A stretch of 64,000 bases of DNA, from positions 1 to 64,000 of the forward strand of contig NZ_AGJL01000002.1 in NCBI RefSeq assembly GCF_000243455.1, in the 5' to 3' direction. Positions 10,406-20,084 of the stretch are shown here, piece by piece (position 1 is the stretch's first letter; each line of letters starts with the position of its first letter). The notes beneath the pieces are model-generated. The model saw only the letters and a program-made list of their open reading frames with translations, did not search any database and was not told where the DNA came from. The translations under genes and the position numbers were made by a program. Origin of the DNA: Methanotorris formicicus Mc-S-70 (GTDB lineage: Archaea; AGJL01; Methanococci; Methanococcales; Methanococcaceae).

Positions 10406-10911
10406 ATGTTCGAGACATTAATACTAAAATATGAGGATGTAGAAAGGCTATTTGATATCAAAAAAATCTTAGATGTTGTAGAATTAGCATTTAAAGAAAA
10501 AGGTTTAGGACTTGTAGAAATGCCTGTAAGAGAGCCAATAATTAAAGGTGAATGGGTAAAAGAAGGCTTGTATATAAATGCAATTGGAGCAGATGCCCAG
10601 GTAAGAGAGAGTTGGAAACTACAGTGTTGTTAAAGGCAGATAAAATTGTTGTAGATTGTTATGAACAGACAATGCATAGTGGAGAAATAAATGTTCCAAT
10701 ATCAAATAATGAAATAACAAAAGAAAACATCTACGGAGAAATAGGCGAAATAATTGTAGGGAAGAAAAATGGAAGAGAAAAAGATAATGAAATAACAATC
10801 TTTGATTCAACAGGATTGGCAATACAAGATGTGGCTGTAGCCCATAGGTTGTATTTAGAAGCTCAAAAACTTGGAATTAGAAATAGGGTGGAACTTGTTA
10901 GAGTTGTTTAA
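10406..10911 (+). pseudogene. Alanine dehydrogenase / ornithine cyclodeaminase remnant with central deletion
   Basis: The first ~39 codons (MFETLILKYEDVERLFDIKK...) match the N-terminus of the OCD/mu-crystallin family. The text then jumps, near MPVREPIIKGEW, to the C-terminal third (KEGLYINAIGADA, GKRELETTVLLKADKIVVD, STGLAIQDVAVAHRLYLEA). About 190 residues, including the NAD-binding Rossmann domain, are missing. A one-base loss near 10597, in a C run (GADAP to GADAQ), breaks the frame as well. The intact enzyme would oxidise L-alanine or cyclise ornithine with NAD. Its place inside the liv cluster suggests the cluster once served uptake and catabolism of an amino acid. Confidence 0.85.
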
Positions 10912-10970
10912 CGTAAAGTATATATAAAATTTGTAATGATTTTAGATGTAGTGAGTTTTTGGGGGATACG

Positions 10971-11731
10971 ATGGAGATTTTGAGGACAGAAAATATTGTA
11001 AAATATTTTGGTGAGTTTAAAGCTTTGGATGGAGTATCTATAAGTGTAAATAAAGGAGATGTCACCTTATTATAGGTCCAAATGGGAGTGGAAAATCTAC
11101 ACTGATAAATGTTATTACTGGATTTTTAAAGGCAGATGAGGGAAAAGTTTATTTTGAAAATAAAGACATCACAAACAAAGAACCAGCAGAACTCTACCAT
11201 TACGGAATTGTTAGAGCTTTTCAAACACCACAACCTTTAAAAGAGATGACTGTTCTTGAAAATTTGTTAATAGGGGAAATTAATCCAGGAGAGAATCCTT
11301 TAAATGCCCTATTTTATAAAAAATGGATTCCAAAAGAAGAAGAAATGGTTGAAAAAGCTTTTAAAGTATTGGAATTTTTAAAATTATCTCATCTGCATGA
11401 TAGAAAGGCAGGAGAGCTTAGTGGAGGGCAGATGAAGCTTGTTGAGATTGGAAGGGCTTTAATGACTAATCCAAAAATGATTGTTATGGATGAGCCAATA
11501 GCAGGAGTAGCCCCAGGTTTAGCCCATGATATATTCAACCATGTCCTTGAATTGAAAGAAAAAGGTATTACATTTTTAATTATTGAGCATAGATTGGATA
11601 TTGTTTTGAACTATATAGATCATTTATATGTTATGTTTAATGGGCAAATTATTGCTGAAGGTAGAGGAGGGGAGGGGATTAAAAAGGTTTTATCAGACCC
11701 AAAAGTTGTTGAAATTTACATTGGAGAATAA
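10971..11731 (+). pseudogene. livG: Branched-chain amino-acid ABC transporter ATPase LivG, frameshifted
   Basis: Starts MEILRTENIVKYFGEFKALDG after GGGGGATACG. At about 11061 the frame ends (KGDVTLL-stop), and the expected [13 protein letters not shown] (Walker A) continues in the -1 frame to 11731. One missing T would explain it. The rest is intact: Q-loop RAFQTPQPL, signature LSGGQ (as GELSGGQMKLVEIGRAL), Walker B MIVMDEP and H-loop IIEHRLD. It pairs with LivF to power LivHM. Either a true inactivation or a base-calling error in a short T run. Confidence 0.85.
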
Positions 11732-11756
11732 TCCATTTGATTTGTTGGTGATGAAC

Positions 11757-12470
11757 ATGATAAAAGTAAAAAATCTAAACGCTGGTTATGGAAAATTACA
11801 GATATTATTTGACGTAGATGCAAAAATAGAAAAAGGGAAAATCACAACTGTTGTAGGCCCAAATGGGAGTGGAAAATCTACATTTTTAAAAACCTTGTTT
11901 GGTTTAACAAAGATATATTCTGGAGAGATAGAGTTTAAAGGAAAAGATATAGCAAAACTCCCCCCACATATAAAAGCAAGAATGAAAATTGCTTATTTAC
12001 CACAAACAAATAATGTATTTGCTAATTTAACTGTTGAAGAAAACTTAAAGATTGCTGGCTATGTATTAGATAAAGATAAAGTTAAAGAGGGGATAGAAAT
12101 TGCTTTAAATGTATTTCCAGAACTTAAAGATATTTTAAAGAGAAAGGCTGGAACATTGAGTGGAGGACAGAGGCAGTTCTTAGCTATGGGAATGGCTTTG
12201 GTTAGAGATGCAGAAGTTTTAATGTTGGATGAGCCAACTGCCCAATTATCACCAAAACTTGCAGAATTGATATTTGAAAAAATCATTGAAATGAGGGACA
12301 ACTTTGACTTAACAATTTTGTTGGTTGAGCAAAATGCCAAGAGGGCTTTAGAGATTAGTGATAACGGTTATATGTTTGTGAGTGGAAGAGTAGCATTTGA
12401 AGGGACGGCAGAAGAGTTATTAAACCATGAGAAATTTAAGGAATATTCATTGGGAATAACTGCTATTTAA
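11757..12470 (+). CDS. livF: Branched-chain amino-acid ABC transporter ATPase LivF
   Basis: 237 aa from [20 protein letters not shown]. Walker [12 protein letters not shown]-loop [18 protein letters not shown], signature [15 protein letters not shown], Walker [12 protein letters not shown] and H-loop LVEQNA are all present. The start follows GGTGATGAAC, so ATG at 11757 (six bases after GGTG) is preferred; ATG at 11751 is an alternative. It hydrolyses ATP to drive import through LivH/LivM with LivG. Confidence 0.92.
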   Translation: MIKVKNLNAGYGKLQILFDVDAKIEKGKITTVVGPNGSGKSTFLKTLFGLTKIYSGEIEFKGKDIAKLPPHIKARMKIAYLPQTNNVFANLTVEENLKIAGYVLDKDKVKEGIEIALNVFPELKDILKRKAGTLSGGQRQFLAMGMALVRDAEVLMLDEPTAQLSPKLAELIFEKIIEMRDNFDLTILLVEQNAKRALEISDNGYMFVSGRVAFEGTAEELLNHEKFKEYSLGITAI

Positions 12471-12524
12471 TCCAAAAATATTATAATAAGTTTTTTAATT
12501 TACTAAAAGTTTCAAGGTGAAAAA

Positions 12525-13436
12525 ATGATTTTAGAAGGGGCGATTATTTATTCTAACCTTTTAGTTTTGTTAGCCTTGGGATTAACTCTAACTTATATAA
12601 CAACAAATGTTCCAAACTTTGCCCAGGGGAGTTATGCAATAGTTGGGAGTTATGTGGCTTTGACTTTATTGAAACTGTTTGGCATTAGTCCTTATCTGTC
12701 TCTTCCAGTTTTATTTGTTGTTGGGGCAGTTGTAGGTTTAGTCACATATTTGGCTCTAAAACCATTGATAAAGAGGGGAGCTTCTGTAGAGATTTTAATG
12801 ATTGCTACATTGGCAGTTGATTTAATATTGTTAGGAGCTATTGGGGCTTATTCTGAAATATTAAGTGCAATTGTTGGCTCCACTCAAGCAAAATTCGTTT
12901 TTGCAAACTTAGACTTTACAGCATTTGGATTTAAAGGAATTTTGTTTGTTTCAACGTTTGTTATTATTTTGCTATTAATTGGGCTTTATCTCCTATTGTA
13001 TAAAACAAAGTTTGGTATTGCATTGAGGGCTTCAATGGAAAATTCTTCCCTTGCTCAAACAATGGGGATTGATGTAGAAAAAACAAGGTTGTTTTCTTGG
13101 ATTCTCTCTGGAGCTTTAGCTGGAGTTGCTGGGGGGCTTTTACCTTTTATGCAAGAGATTGTTCCAGCTACAGGGGGATTAATTATTATCTCAATCTTTG
13201 CAGCAAGTATTGTTGGAGGGTTGAGGCATATAAGTGGGGCATTAATTGGAGGATATGTCATTGGAATATCTGAGAGTTTAATAACCTATTACCTATCATC
13301 AGTATTTGGGACTGGATTTTTAGTATATGGAAAAGTCATTTCCTTAGTAATAATGATAGCAACATTATTAATAGCCCCTTATGGAATTACTGGAGTTGAT
13401 TGGAAGAAGGTTAAGAAACTGCTTTTTACTTCATAA
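12525..13436 (+). CDS. livH: Branched-chain amino-acid ABC transporter permease LivH
   Basis: 303 aa, about eight hydrophobic helices. Family text includes NVPNFAQGSYAIVGSYVAL near the N-terminus, and LRASMENSSLAQTMGIDVEKTRLFSWILSGALAGVAGGLL, which is the cytoplasmic loop contacting the ATPases. Ribosome site AAGGTGAAAAA. It forms the membrane channel with LivM, encoded 20 bases downstream. Confidence 0.92.
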   Translation: MILEGAIIYSNLLVLLALGLTLTYITTNVPNFAQGSYAIVGSYVALTLLKLFGISPYLSLPVLFVVGAVVGLVTYLALKPLIKRGASVEILMIATLAVDLILLGAIGAYSEILSAIVGSTQAKFVFANLDFTAFGFKGILFVSTFVIILLLIGLYLLLYKTKFGIALRASMENSSLAQTMGIDVEKTRLFSWILSGALAGVAGGLLPFMQEIVPATGGLIIISIFAASIVGGLRHISGALIGGYVIGISESLITYYLSSVFGTGFLVYGKVISLVIMIATLLIAPYGITGVDWKKVKKLLFTS

Positions 13437-13456
13437 TTTAACTTTGGGGTGAAAAA

Positions 13457-14485
13457 ATGATTATTGAACTAATACCTATGATTTTGTTGTGGTTTGGGCT
13501 TTATTATATTGTTTCATTATCCTTAAACATGGAATTTGGTTATGCAGGTATTCCAAACTTTGGTAAAGCTTTATCAGTGTTGGTTGGAGCTATTGCAGTT
13601 GGAGGGATTTTAAACAGATTACTAATATTATATTTCGGCATTGGAGGGGACTTTATTACAGGAAGCACTTATGCAACATCTATGATAAATGATTTAATTG
13701 CCTCAAATCCAATAGTTGGAATTGGAATATTGGTATTGGCTATAATATTGGCTTCAATCCTTGGCTTTATCGTTGGAGCAATCTTTATCCTACCAAGTGC
13801 TAAGTTAAAAGAGGATTATTTAGGGATTACATTATTAGCTATAAGCGAGGCTGTGCTTTTAGTATGCACTTATAATCTAAATATAATTGGTGGATATTAT
13901 GGAATTTCAACACCTGATATCTTAGCATTTGTTTCTGGTGAGTATAGGGGCTGGGTGTTTACAGGAATAGTTTTGGCTATTGCCTTCTTAATCTATTTGT
14001 TCTTTGAGAGATTGCTAAATACTCCTTATGGTAGAGTTTTGAGGGCGATGAGAGAGAATGAAGATACGGTTAAAGCATTTGGTAGAAATATAATGAAGTT
14101 GAGGATAAAGACTGTTGCTATTGGTTCTGCAATCGGTGCAATTGCTGGGGCTTTGTATTCACTATATACGGTAAATATCGTTGCAAATGCATTTACAAGG
14201 GTCGAATGGACATTCTTCCCATTCTTAATGGTCTTATTGGGAGGAAAAGGGAATAACAAAGGAGTTGCCTTAGGAGTTTTATGTTATGTTATAGTCAAAG
14301 TCCTATTGGATGTCTATAAGTATGATTTAAAGGAAGCTTTAGGCATTCCATTTGAACCAGTTTGGTTATCCTATATACTATTTGGGGTTTTAATGCTTCT
14401 TATCCTCTACTACAAGCCATCTGGTCTAATTCCTGAAAAACCAATACTGACAAAACCAATAAAAAAGTTTATGCAAAATCAATAG
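13457..14485 (+). CDS. livM: Branched-chain amino-acid ABC transporter permease LivM
   Basis: 342 aa, strongly hydrophobic. It has the LivM features LSLNMEFGYAGIPNFGKA at the start and RVLRAMRENEDTVKAFGRN followed by AIAGALYSLY, the EAA-like loop that meets the ATPases. Ribosome site GGGGTGAAAAA. Last gene of the liv cluster and intact. Confidence 0.92.
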   Translation: MIIELIPMILLWFGLYYIVSLSLNMEFGYAGIPNFGKALSVLVGAIAVGGILNRLLILYFGIGGDFITGSTYATSMINDLIASNPIVGIGILVLAIILASILGFIVGAIFILPSAKLKEDYLGITLLAISEAVLLVCTYNLNIIGGYYGISTPDILAFVSGEYRGWVFTGIVLAIAFLIYLFFERLLNTPYGRVLRAMRENEDTVKAFGRNIMKLRIKTVAIGSAIGAIAGALYSLYTVNIVANAFTRVEWTFFPFLMVLLGGKGNNKGVALGVLCYVIVKVLLDVYKYDLKEALGIPFEPVWLSYILFGVLMLLILYYKPSGLIPEKPILTKPIKKFMQNQ

Positions 14486-14543
14486 AAAATAATGAAACCC
14501 GTGAAAATATCGAAAATACACTATAACACAAGTGGTGATATTT

Positions 14544-14945
14544 ATGGTGAAACTCACAGAAGAAATGAAAAAATCAATAAATGAATCAATTGTATTTCTT
14601 ACAACCGCCACAAAAGATGGAATACCAAATGTTGCTCCTATGAGGGCTCTTAAAGTGGTTGATGATGAAACTGTTGTAATATGTGATAACTTTATGCATA
14701 AGACCTTAAAGAATATTAAAGAAAATCCAAATGTGGCTTTTGCAACATCAGATTGTAAAGAACATCCATTCCAATACAAAGGAATTGCAGAATACCACAC
14801 AGAAGGAAAATGGTTTGAAATTGCAAAAGAGATAGATGCACAGTTTGGAAGAGTCCCAAAAGGAGCAGTTGTAATAAAAATAAAAGAAATATACAATGTA
14901 AAATCTGGGGAAGACGCTGGAAAATTAATAGCAAAAGACGAATAA
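14544..14945 (+). CDS. Pyridoxamine-phosphate-oxidase-like flavin-binding protein
   Basis: 133 aa with the split-barrel pattern FLTTATKDGIPNVAPMRALKVVDDETVVICDN at residues ~20-50, typical of small FMN- or F420-binding proteins of the PNPOx-like superfamily. The C-terminal half (FGRVPKGAVVIKIKEIYNVKSGEDAGK) completes the barrel. True PNP oxidase activity is not implied; in methanogens these proteins are probable flavin or F420 oxidoreductases of unknown substrate. Start placed at ATG 14544, four bases after GGTGATATTT. The upstream GTG overlaps that ribosome site. Confidence 0.78.
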   Translation: MVKLTEEMKKSINESIVFLTTATKDGIPNVAPMRALKVVDDETVVICDNFMHKTLKNIKENPNVAFATSDCKEHPFQYKGIAEYHTEGKWFEIAKEIDAQFGRVPKGAVVIKIKEIYNVKSGEDAGKLIAKDE

Positions 14946-14980
14946 ATAAAACTAATAAATGTTCATATGCCAATGCCATA

Positions 14981-16258
14981 TTATTTAACTCTTCTTCTAA
15001 CCGCCTCAGCATGTCCATATAAACCTTCTGCCTCTGCCAATGTGATTACAATATCTGCTATATTTTTTAATCCTTCTTTTGTTAATTCTTGAATTGTTGG
15101 CTTTTTTAGGAATGTCTCAACACTTAACCCAGAATACATTCTTGCACATGCAGAGGTTGGTAAAACGTGGTTTGTTCCACTTGCGTAATCTCCAACTGGA
15201 ACTGGAGCATACTCCCCCAAGAATATACTTCCAGCATGCTTAATTTTCTTTAAAACTTCTCTTGGATTTTTGGTTATGATTTCCAAATGTTCTGGGGCAT
15301 ATTCGTTTGAGAACTCTATACATTCATTTAAATCTCCAACAAGTATTGCAGAGTTTTCCAATGCCTTCTCAATAATATCTCTTCTCTCTGCTTTTTCCAT
15401 CTCCTCAATGATTTTATTTTTTATGCTATTTGCCTTTTCCATAGATGTTGTTGTTATTATACAAGGGGCATTTGGATCATGCTCTGCCTGGGCTAAGAAG
15501 TCCAATGCTATATATTCTTCATTAGCATTTTCATCTGCAATTATCAAAACCTCAGAAGGTCCTGCAGGGAAGTCAATAGCAACATCACCATAAACCAACT
15601 TCTTTGCTGCAGTTACAAAAACATTCCCAGGCCCCACAATAATATCAACCTTTGGGATTGTTTCAGTTCCATAAGCCATTGCCCCTATTGCCTGAGATCC
15701 TCCAACCTTATACATCTCATCAGCCTTTGCTATATCCCCAGCAACCAATGTTGCAGGATTTCCTTCGCCCTCTTTTGTTGGGGGGGAGGTTATAACTACT
15801 TTTTCACATCCAGCAACCTTTGCAGGAATAACAGTCATTAAAACCGTTGAAGGATAAAATGCCCTACCTCCAGGCACATAACATCCAACATTCTCTATGG
15901 ATCTTAAAATCTGCCCTGCTTTAATGCCATTCTTTTCCATTTCCCATTCTTTTAGGTTTTTTAGTTGCATCTCATGGAATTCCTTGATGTTCTCTGATGC
16001 CTTTTCTATTGCCTCTATGACCTTATAGTCAATTTTGTTGTATGCGTTTTCTATCTCTTCTTTACTAACTTTAAAATCTTCAATATCTACGCCATCAAAT
16101 TTTTTTGTGTAGTATCTTAATGCCTCATCACCTTTTTCCCTAACGTTCTTTAAAATTTCCTGAACTGTTGGAATGATGTTTTCAAGGTTCATCTTATTTC
16201 TGTTGATAATTTTGCTCCTTTCTTCTTCCATTAAATCCCTAATTCTTTTAATTATCAT
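14981..16258 (-). CDS. hisD: Histidinol dehydrogenase
   Basis: 425 aa. Oxidises L-histidinol to histidine in two NAD-dependent steps, the last step of histidine synthesis. Seen: NVGCYVPGGRAFYPST, the glycine-rich IIVGPGNVFVTAAKK, DFPAGPSEVLIIAD, LLAQAEHDPNAPCI-type metal-site text (FLAQAEHDPNAP) and TNHVLPTSACARMYSGLSVETF. All are hallmarks of the family. Length is normal. It stands alone, as is common for his genes in these archaea. Confidence 0.96.
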   Translation of the reverse strand: MIIKRIRDLMEEERSKIINRNKMNLENIIPTVQEILKNVREKGDEALRYYTKKFDGVDIEDFKVSKEEIENAYNKIDYKVIEAIEKASENIKEFHEMQLKNLKEWEMEKNGIKAGQILRSIENVGCYVPGGRAFYPSTVLMTVIPAKVAGCEKVVITSPPTKEGEGNPATLVAGDIAKADEMYKVGGSQAIGAMAYGTETIPKVDIIVGPGNVFVTAAKKLVYGDVAIDFPAGPSEVLIIADENANEEYIALDFLAQAEHDPNAPCIITTTSMEKANSIKNKIIEEMEKAERRDIIEKALENSAILVGDLNECIEFSNEYAPEHLEIITKNPREVLKKIKHAGSIFLGEYAPVPVGDYASGTNHVLPTSACARMYSGLSVETFLKKPTIQELTKEGLKNIADIVITLAEAEGLYGHAEAVRRRVK

Positions 16259-16274
16259 GATTTCACCTATTTTT

Positions 16275-16464
16275 TTAATTCATGAAGGCAATCTTCTCAC
16301 AAATCCTCCCAACGCAACTTTTAAAAAAGTTGCATCCAAAGGGAATGCCTCCTTCTCGAGTGTAAGCGAGGGATTTTGAAACCAAAGATTTCAAGACGCT
16401 TCGCTCAGAGGTATAGAAAATTGTTATTCTTTTTTTAATTCCATGATGGCAATCTTTTCGCAAA
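16275..16464 (-). repeat. Palindromic element A with duplicated 3' end of the Cgi121 gene
   Basis: The last codons and stop of the KEOPS gene (16434-16464, encoding CEKIAIM) are repeated at 16275-16303 (encoding CEKIAFMN then stop). Between the two lies a palindromic insert. A 20-nt hairpin at 16314-16333 (gcaac...gttgc) is followed by gcatccaaa, a ctcg...cgag hairpin near 16356-16371, a ttgaaa...tttcaa hairpin near 16376-16394, and gcttcgctcag. The first hairpin plus gcatccaaa recurs at 59499-59526 behind another gene end. Confidence 0.7.
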
Positions 16465-16861
16465 CTCTTTCAACAACATTACCAAAACCTTTAATATCAA
16501 ATACTTCTCTTATCTTTTTTTCCTTTTCCTCATTTAATTCTAAAACACTATCATCCACTTCTCCACCAATGATTTCTAAAACCTTGCTCAAAATCTCCTC
16601 ATTCTCGCAAACTACGCAAATATTTCCGTCTTTTGCTCCGAAGAGTTTTATGGCATTTGTTATTTGTCTCTGTGCTGATGCTCTTACCAAAATCTCCATC
16701 CAAAATGAGTTGGTAATATTTTTTTTAGTTTTTGCTTGATTTATTGCATGAAGAATATGTTTTTTTGTTGCAATTAACTCCGCATTTAGTATTTGAAAAG
16801 GTAATTTTAACTTGAAGATATCTTGATTTATTTTGGCGTTTTTTACTCCTTTTATTATCAT
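16424..16861 (-). CDS. cgi121: KEOPS complex subunit Cgi121
   Basis: 145 aa. KEOPS makes the universal tRNA modification t6A. Cgi121 binds the tRNA 3' end and stimulates the Bud32 kinase/Kae1 core. Seen: LIATKKHILHAINQAKTKKN, SFWMEILVRASAQRQITNAIKLFGAKDG and CVVCENEEILSKVLEIIGG, the archaeal Cgi121 pattern. Start set at ATG 16861, after GGTGGAAGTT; an upstream GTG overlaps that site. The 3' end is followed by palindromic element A, which carries a diverged copy of the gene's last codons. Confidence 0.85.
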   Translation of the reverse strand: MIIKGVKNAKINQDIFKLKLPFQILNAELIATKKHILHAINQAKTKKNITNSFWMEILVRASAQRQITNAIKLFGAKDGNICVVCENEEILSKVLEIIGGEVDDSVLELNEEKEKKIREVFDIKGFGNVVERVCEKIAIMELKKE

Positions 16862-16966
16862 AACTTCCACCTACTAAAAAAATAAATTTTATACAAATAA
16901 TGCTAATTTCGAAAGGTATTTATAACTATTTCCCATAGATAACACTTAGTACATATTTATTTATTA

Positions 16967-18070
16967 TTGTGGGTTTTATACGTTCTTAATGTTTTTAATA
17001 TTTTCTTGTTGTTTTATTATTTTTATATAGCTATAAGATTGGTGATTTATTTGCCTAATAGAAGTTTTCAAAGGCAAAGGGTTGTAAGGATAAAAAATTC
17101 TTCTGATTCATTTACAAATAAGTTAAGTGGAAAGATTGTCCAAATCCTCGTTGGTAGGTTGAAGAAAGGTATTGATTCAGGACAAATAATGTCCTTAAGA
17201 ACTAAAAAAACACTTAGTTATGAGGAGTTTCTCCCAACATATAGTTTATTAGAAAGAATTACTGAGGAAAATAAGGAAATCATTGTAAAAGTTTATGAGA
17301 TGAATATTATTGTAGAAATTACAAAGGAATTTAGAAATAAGGAATTATTAGATATTTTTGAGTTAAAGGAAGAACTCTGCTGTGAGGCAGAAGACCATGT
17401 AAAAAAATACAACATTGAAAAGTTTTTGGAGAGTTATACTGTATTTTGCTTTAGTGATTATGATAATCCAGATGAGTTTGTGCAAAATAACAAAAAAATT
17501 CTTGGTAGGTTGTTGAGGGGGCAGTATGAAGATGTTCCAGAGGAGTATATTGAGGAACTCCTTGAAAATAAATTAAAATATTCTGATAAGGATTTGATTA
17601 TTTTGGATTGGGATAACGGAGTTATTTTAGATAAGAATGAGGATTTTTGGGAGGAAGTGGACATTGTTGAGTTAGCATGCGTTAGGGTTTTGAATTTGAG
17701 GGTTTTTGATTATATATTAAGTGAGAGGATAAAATACCTTCTCCAATTGGAATTGAACAAGTTGGGGTATTTCAGGTTGAGAAAGGTTTCAAAGGAGGTC
17801 TATGCTCAAAGAATCTCATATATCTCATATTTAGATGCTGTTGAGAGTGTTTTGATATTATATGGAGATAGGTATTATGCTGAGTTGTATGAAACATTAT
17901 GTGAGATATTCTATGTTCCAGATTGGATAAAAAGGGTGGAGAAAAAGTTGGAGATGATAAATGATATCTATTCAATACTTAAAGAGCATATGGTTGAGTA
18001 CTACAATCTAATATTGGAGGGAACAATAGTTGCTTTGATATTCATTGAGATTATATTTGCCTTACTGTAG
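16967..18070 (+). CDS. Probable DUF155/RMD1-family membrane protein
   Basis: 367 aa. An N-terminal hydrophobic helix (LYVLNVFNIFLLFYYFYIAIRL, residues ~3-26) is followed by a large charged region and a C-terminal hydrophobic helix (LILEGTIVALIFIEIIFALL). The text just before the tail (KLEMINDIYSILKEHMVEYYNLILEG) resembles the end of DUF155 (RMD1/Sif2) proteins, which carry such a C-terminal anchor. Biochemical role unknown. The start is a TTG with no clear ribosome site, so the first residues are uncertain. Not part of an obvious operon. Confidence 0.55.
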   Translation: MWVLYVLNVFNIFLLFYYFYIAIRLVIYLPNRSFQRQRVVRIKNSSDSFTNKLSGKIVQILVGRLKKGIDSGQIMSLRTKKTLSYEEFLPTYSLLERITEENKEIIVKVYEMNIIVEITKEFRNKELLDIFELKEELCCEAEDHVKKYNIEKFLESYTVFCFSDYDNPDEFVQNNKKILGRLLRGQYEDVPEEYIEELLENKLKYSDKDLIILDWDNGVILDKNEDFWEEVDIVELACVRVLNLRVFDYILSERIKYLLQLELNKLGYFRLRKVSKEVYAQRISYISYLDAVESVLILYGDRYYAELYETLCEIFYVPDWIKRVEKKLEMINDIYSILKEHMVEYYNLILEGTIVALIFIEIIFALL

Positions 18071-18126
18071 AGGCAATTAATATTTAAAAATAACATTTTA
18101 AAAATAACATTTAGTAGGTGGTATTT

Positions 18127-19251
18127 TTGGAAAAGATTATTGTTAGATATGGTGAAATAGGAACAAAATCAAAACAAACAAGGAAGAGATTTGAAGAATT
18201 CCTTGCAAAGAGTATAAGAAAACTCCTTCAAAAATATGATATACATCCAGATGTTAGTATATTGCACACAAGGTTATTAGTAGAGGTTAATAAGGAAGAT
18301 TTTGAAAAAACTCTTGAATTGCTAAAAAAAGTTCCTGGAATAAGTTCATTTAGTCCATGTATTGAGTGTAAGTTGGATATAGGCAATATTGTAAAAATTG
18401 CAAAGAAGGTTGTTAAGGATGAGTTAAAATCCATTGATAAGGATGAGATAACTTTTGCAGTAAAAACGCAGAGGGTTCAAAAATACTTCCCATTGACATC
18501 TCCTGAAATAAATAGCATTGTTGGAGAGAAAATTATGGGGGCATTTGGATTAAAAGTTGATTTAAAAAATCCAGATATACTTGTTGAAATAGAGGTTTTA
18601 AAGGATAAGGCATTTGTTTTCACAAAAAGAATTGAAGGTATTGGTGGGTTGCCAGTTGGAACTCAGGGGAATGTATTGGTTTTAATGTCTGATGGTATCG
18701 ATAGTTCTGTTGCTACATATTTAATGGTAAGAAGGGGATGCAACGCCACGTTGTTACATTTGAAGTTATCGGAAGATGGACTTAAAAAAGTTAGAAATCT
18801 TGCAGAGATTTTAAGTGATTATGATTGTGATTTAAGGTTTGTGGTGAAGGACTTCAAGGATGAATTGAAAGATATAAAGGAAAAACTTGAAAAACTCAAT
18901 AAGGAAGAATATACCTGCATTTTCTGTAAGAGAACTATGTTAAAAATAGCAGAGAAATATGCAAAGGATTTGGGTTGTGATGCCATCGTTACAGGGGATA
19001 ATTTAGGGCAAGTGGCATCTCAAACCCTAAAGAACTTAAGGGCCATAAGTGAGGGAACTGAATTACCAATTTTAAGGCCTCTGATTGGAATGGATAAAAA
19101 TGAAATAATAGAGATAGCAAAAAAAATAGGAACTTTTGAGGTTTCAACAAGTAAAGAGATTAGATGTTTTGCAGTTCCAAAATATCCAATAACAAAAGCA
19201 GATATTGAAAAAATTAGAGAAATTGAAAGAAAATTAAAAAATATAAAATGA
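18127..19251 (+). CDS. thiI: tRNA 4-thiouridine synthetase ThiI
   Basis: 374 aa. Adenylates U8 of tRNA and inserts sulfur. N-terminal ferredoxin-like and THUMP regions (IIVRYGEIGTKSKQTRKRFEEFL; HTRLLVEV; VDLKNPDILVEIEV), then the PP-loop SDGIDSS (about residue 188). It lacks the bacterial rhodanese domain. CxxC at about 264/267 plus Cys at about 347 match the cysteines that hold an iron-sulfur cluster in methanogen ThiI. TTG at 18127 is preferred because AGGTGG lies seven bases upstream; a GTG at 18118 lies inside that ribosome site. Confidence 0.93.
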   Translation: MEKIIVRYGEIGTKSKQTRKRFEEFLAKSIRKLLQKYDIHPDVSILHTRLLVEVNKEDFEKTLELLKKVPGISSFSPCIECKLDIGNIVKIAKKVVKDELKSIDKDEITFAVKTQRVQKYFPLTSPEINSIVGEKIMGAFGLKVDLKNPDILVEIEVLKDKAFVFTKRIEGIGGLPVGTQGNVLVLMSDGIDSSVATYLMVRRGCNATLLHLKLSEDGLKKVRNLAEILSDYDCDLRFVVKDFKDELKDIKEKLEKLNKEEYTCIFCKRTMLKIAEKYAKDLGCDAIVTGDNLGQVASQTLKNLRAISEGTELPILRPLIGMDKNEIIEIAKKIGTFEVSTSKEIRCFAVPKYPITKADIEKIREIERKLKNIK

Positions 19252-19255
19252 TAGT

Positions 19256-20026
19256 TTAATTAAAACAAAAATTTGCCAAAACTAAAACAATTACAGTTAC
19301 CAGCATCATTGTAAGATCTTCAACCCCAATCTTTTTTTTGTAGGGGAATAAATCTGATCCATTTGAATAACATCTCGACAACATTGCAAGGTATGTTTTT
19401 TCTCCTTGCTCATAAGATCTCAAAAACAAATTCCCAACAGTGTAGCCAAATATATGGAGTATTTTTTTGTAAGATAGGTTTTTTCTATTAAATCCCCTTG
19501 ATTTTTGTGCTTTTATTGTATTTTCAAGAACATCATACATCACAAACAAATATCTCACCATCAACCCCAAAAGCATAGCCATAATCTTTGGAAGTCCCAA
19601 CTTCCTCCCTGCATTTATGATCTCATACATCGGTGTTGTGGATGATAGGAGAACTATACTCGTAACACTAACTAAAACCTTCAGAAATAGCAACATCCCA
19701 AACGTCAATCCTTCCTGGTATATTGGGATTCCAAATAAATAATAAATAACAGTTTTTCCCTTAATAAATGGTTGAAATAATGCAATAGTTCCTCCAAATG
19801 GCAATATTAAAGCAATTCTTTTAAATGTGTAAATTAATGACAATTTTGATAATACTATCAAAAATATCAAATAAATTTCAACTAAAAGTATTGCAAATAT
19901 ACTGTTGTACGCTGTTATATAGAAAATAATTAAAAGCGTTAAGATCAACTTAACTCTCGCATCCATTTTGTGGATTATACTCTCTTTAAAATTTTCCTTC
20001 TCAAGTGAAGACAATGAGATGTGCAT
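19256..20026 (-). CDS. cbiQ: Cobalt ECF transporter T component CbiQ
   Basis: 256 aa, several hydrophobic helices, start MHISLSSLEKENFKESIIHKMD. The HKMDARVKLILTLLIIF segment is the family's N-terminal signature. The loop AGRKLGLPKIMAMLLGLMVRYLFVMYDVLENTIKAQKSRG carries the two Ala-Arg-Gly-like coupling helices that touch the ATPase. Couples CbiM/CbiN to ATP hydrolysis for Co2+ uptake. The usual ATPase gene cbiO does not follow; the next gene is thiI on the other strand. Confidence 0.92.
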   Translation of the reverse strand: MHISLSSLEKENFKESIIHKMDARVKLILTLLIIFYITAYNSIFAILLVEIYLIFLIVLSKLSLIYTFKRIALILPFGGTIALFQPFIKGKTVIYYLFGIPIYQEGLTFGMLLFLKVLVSVTSIVLLSSTTPMYEIINAGRKLGLPKIMAMLLGLMVRYLFVMYDVLENTIKAQKSRGFNRKNLSYKKILHIFGYTVGNLFLRSYEQGEKTYLAMLSRCYSNGSDLFPYKKKIGVEDLTMMLVTVIVLVLANFCFN

Positions 20027-20084
20027 AAAATCACCAAATTATAAAAATTTATTACAAAAAATAGTAATAGAGAAATATAAAACT

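Noticed and set aside
16275-16463. A 62-codon minus-strand reading frame behind the Cgi121 gene
   Set aside because: It runs through palindromic repeat DNA, and its only meaningful part is the duplicated end of Cgi121 (CEKIAFMN).
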